This document shows, piece after piece, positions 4,484 to 5,279 of a DNA stretch of 5,279 bases; position 1 is the stretch's first letter; each line of letters begins with the position of its first letter. Made by a program: the position numbers and the translations under genes. The notes beneath the pieces are model-generated. The model was not told the DNA's origin. It saw only the letters and a program-made list of their open reading frames with translations, and searched no databases. The DNA lies in contig WLFX01000082.1 of NCBI GenBank assembly GCA_009703545.1, positions 1-5,279 of the forward strand, in the 5' to 3' direction. Source of the DNA: Actinomycetota bacterium (GTDB taxonomy: Bacteria; Actinomycetota; Actinomycetes; Actinomycetales; Microbacteriaceae).

Positions 4484-5279
4484 AGTTCGTCCGGTCGATC
4501 ACGCGCGAGGCGAATCGTGCGAGTGATTTCTTGGGTAAACCGTCGGGAAGTATCTCCAGAGCGGCAACCGCTTCGGCCGCCCAGCGACGCGCGCTGCTGA
4601 TGGTGTCGGACGTGTGGCGGCTGGCCCGAAGTTCGTCCATCAATCCCGCGAACATTTCGGTGTTGTTGGACTCAATTGCGGTGTCGATTCGCTCGACGAG
4701 CGACACCGAATCAGAATCGGTCGCGGCCCGCGCCAACAAGATGGGGAGCGTCGCGACACCATTGCGGACATCGTTGCCCTTCTCTTTGCCGGTTTCGCCG
4801 CCGTCGAGGTCGAGGACGTCGTCGATGATCTGAAAAGCTACGCCGATTTTTTCGCCATATTGACGAAGAGGCTCGAAGAACTCGCGCGGCGCACCCGACG
4901 TCATCAGACCGACCACAGCGCTCGAGGCGATCAATGAGCCTGTTTTGTCCGCGAGAACCTGAAGGTAATGGGCGATTGCATCAGCGCCCTTCTGGGGACC
5001 GGTCGTTTCATGCAGTTGACCGAGGCACAAGCGTTCGAAGGTCGCCGCGTGTAAACGAACCATGTCGTCGCCGAGAGTCGACGCGAGTGAACTCGCTCGG
5101 GCGAGCAGAAGGTCTCCCGTGATAATCGCCACCGAGTTTGACCACACCGTATGAGTTGTCGGAACTCCGCGGCGAAGATCCGCATCATCCATCACGTCGT
5201 CGTGATAGAGGGTGGCTAGATGAATCAGTTCGACAACCTGGGCACCCATGATGATGTCGTCACGTGTTGGGTCACCGTA
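4482..5279 (-). CDS. Long-chain polyprenyl diphosphate synthase (5' end cut by window)
   Basis: A trans-prenyltransferase that elongates a prenyl diphosphate with isopentenyl diphosphate, most likely making the menaquinone side chain. The frame stays open to the window edge, so the N-terminal part (probably 60-90 residues) is missing; the first visible residues are YGDPTRDDII. The Met encoded at 5249 is internal, since family-typical sequence precedes it. Counting from that Met: the first aspartate-rich motif DDVMD (17-21) in LYHDDVMDDADLRRG, GDLLLARA (45-52), KTGSL (102-106) and the second aspartate-rich motif DDVLD (143-147) preceded by FQII. These give a complete catalytic core. Product length is set by residues near the first DDxxD and cannot be read reliably; a hepta- to nonaprenyl product is inference. 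It is the upstream partner of fprA. The promoter lies outside the window. Confidence 0.93.
   Translation of the reverse strand, partial: YGDPTRDDIIMGAQVVELIHLATLYHDDVMDDADLRRGVPTTHTVWSNSVAIITGDLLLARASSLASTLGDDMVRLHAATFERLCLGQLHETTGPQKGADAIAHYLQVLADKTGSLIASSAVVGLMTSGAPREFFEPLRQYGEKIGVAFQIIDDVLDLDGGETGKEKGNDVRNGVATLPILLARAATDSDSVSLVERIDTAIESNNTEMFAGLMDELRASRHTSDTISSARRWAAEAVAALEILPDGLPKKSLARFASRVIDRTN

Noticed and set aside
4148..4600. Plus-strand 150-codon frame opposite the fprA/polyprenyl synthase junction
   Set aside because: It is antisense to two conserved enzymes with intact motifs and looks like a shadow frame.

Overview
The window looks like ordinary core chromosome from a member of the Actinomycetota, with short intergenic gaps and a moderately GC-rich base composition. 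The clues are protein style (an FprA-type ferredoxin/flavodoxin-NADP reductase directly behind a long-chain polyprenyl diphosphate synthase, an M23 peptidase with a CxxC before its metal-binding HxGxD) and several start codons without a ribosome binding site, placed just after a -10 box. A small-genome Microbacteriaceae-type organism is my best guess, but that is inference and not proven here.

Layout from left to right: an elongator tRNA-Met (+, 6-82) ends one base before the stop codon of a convergent membrane-anchored M23 metallopeptidase gene (-, 84-1277). Upstream of it lies an inositol-monophosphatase-family gene (-, 1333-2145). A 52-bp divergent gap follows, carrying two back-to-back putative leaderless promoters, one for the phosphatase and one for a 57-residue single-pass membrane protein (+, 2198-2371) that is easy to miss. 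A strong hairpin (2376-2404) ends the tRNA-Tyr gene (-, 2404-2488). A 154-bp intergenic stretch leads to yajQ (+, 2643-3131), which also appears leaderless. yajQ meets fprA (-, 3128-4474) tail to tail, with the two stop codons sharing bases in TTAA. fprA sits 7 bp behind a polyprenyl diphosphate synthase gene (-, 4482 to the window edge, N-terminus missing) and is probably translationally coupled to it.

Functionally, the right end is an isoprenoid/redox operon (prenyl side-chain synthesis, probably for menaquinone, plus NADPH-to-ferredoxin electron transfer). The left end is cell-envelope hydrolysis (M23) and phosphomonoester hydrolysis, and the centre has a nucleotide-binding YajQ protein and a small membrane protein. 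No gene-free stretch exceeds 300 bases. I found no mobile element, CRISPR array, toxin-antitoxin pair, defence system or biosynthetic cluster, and nothing that supports a new biological system. The observations worth following up are the leaderless-promoter geometry, the small membrane protein, the very tight convergent junctions and a start-site question in the M23 gene.
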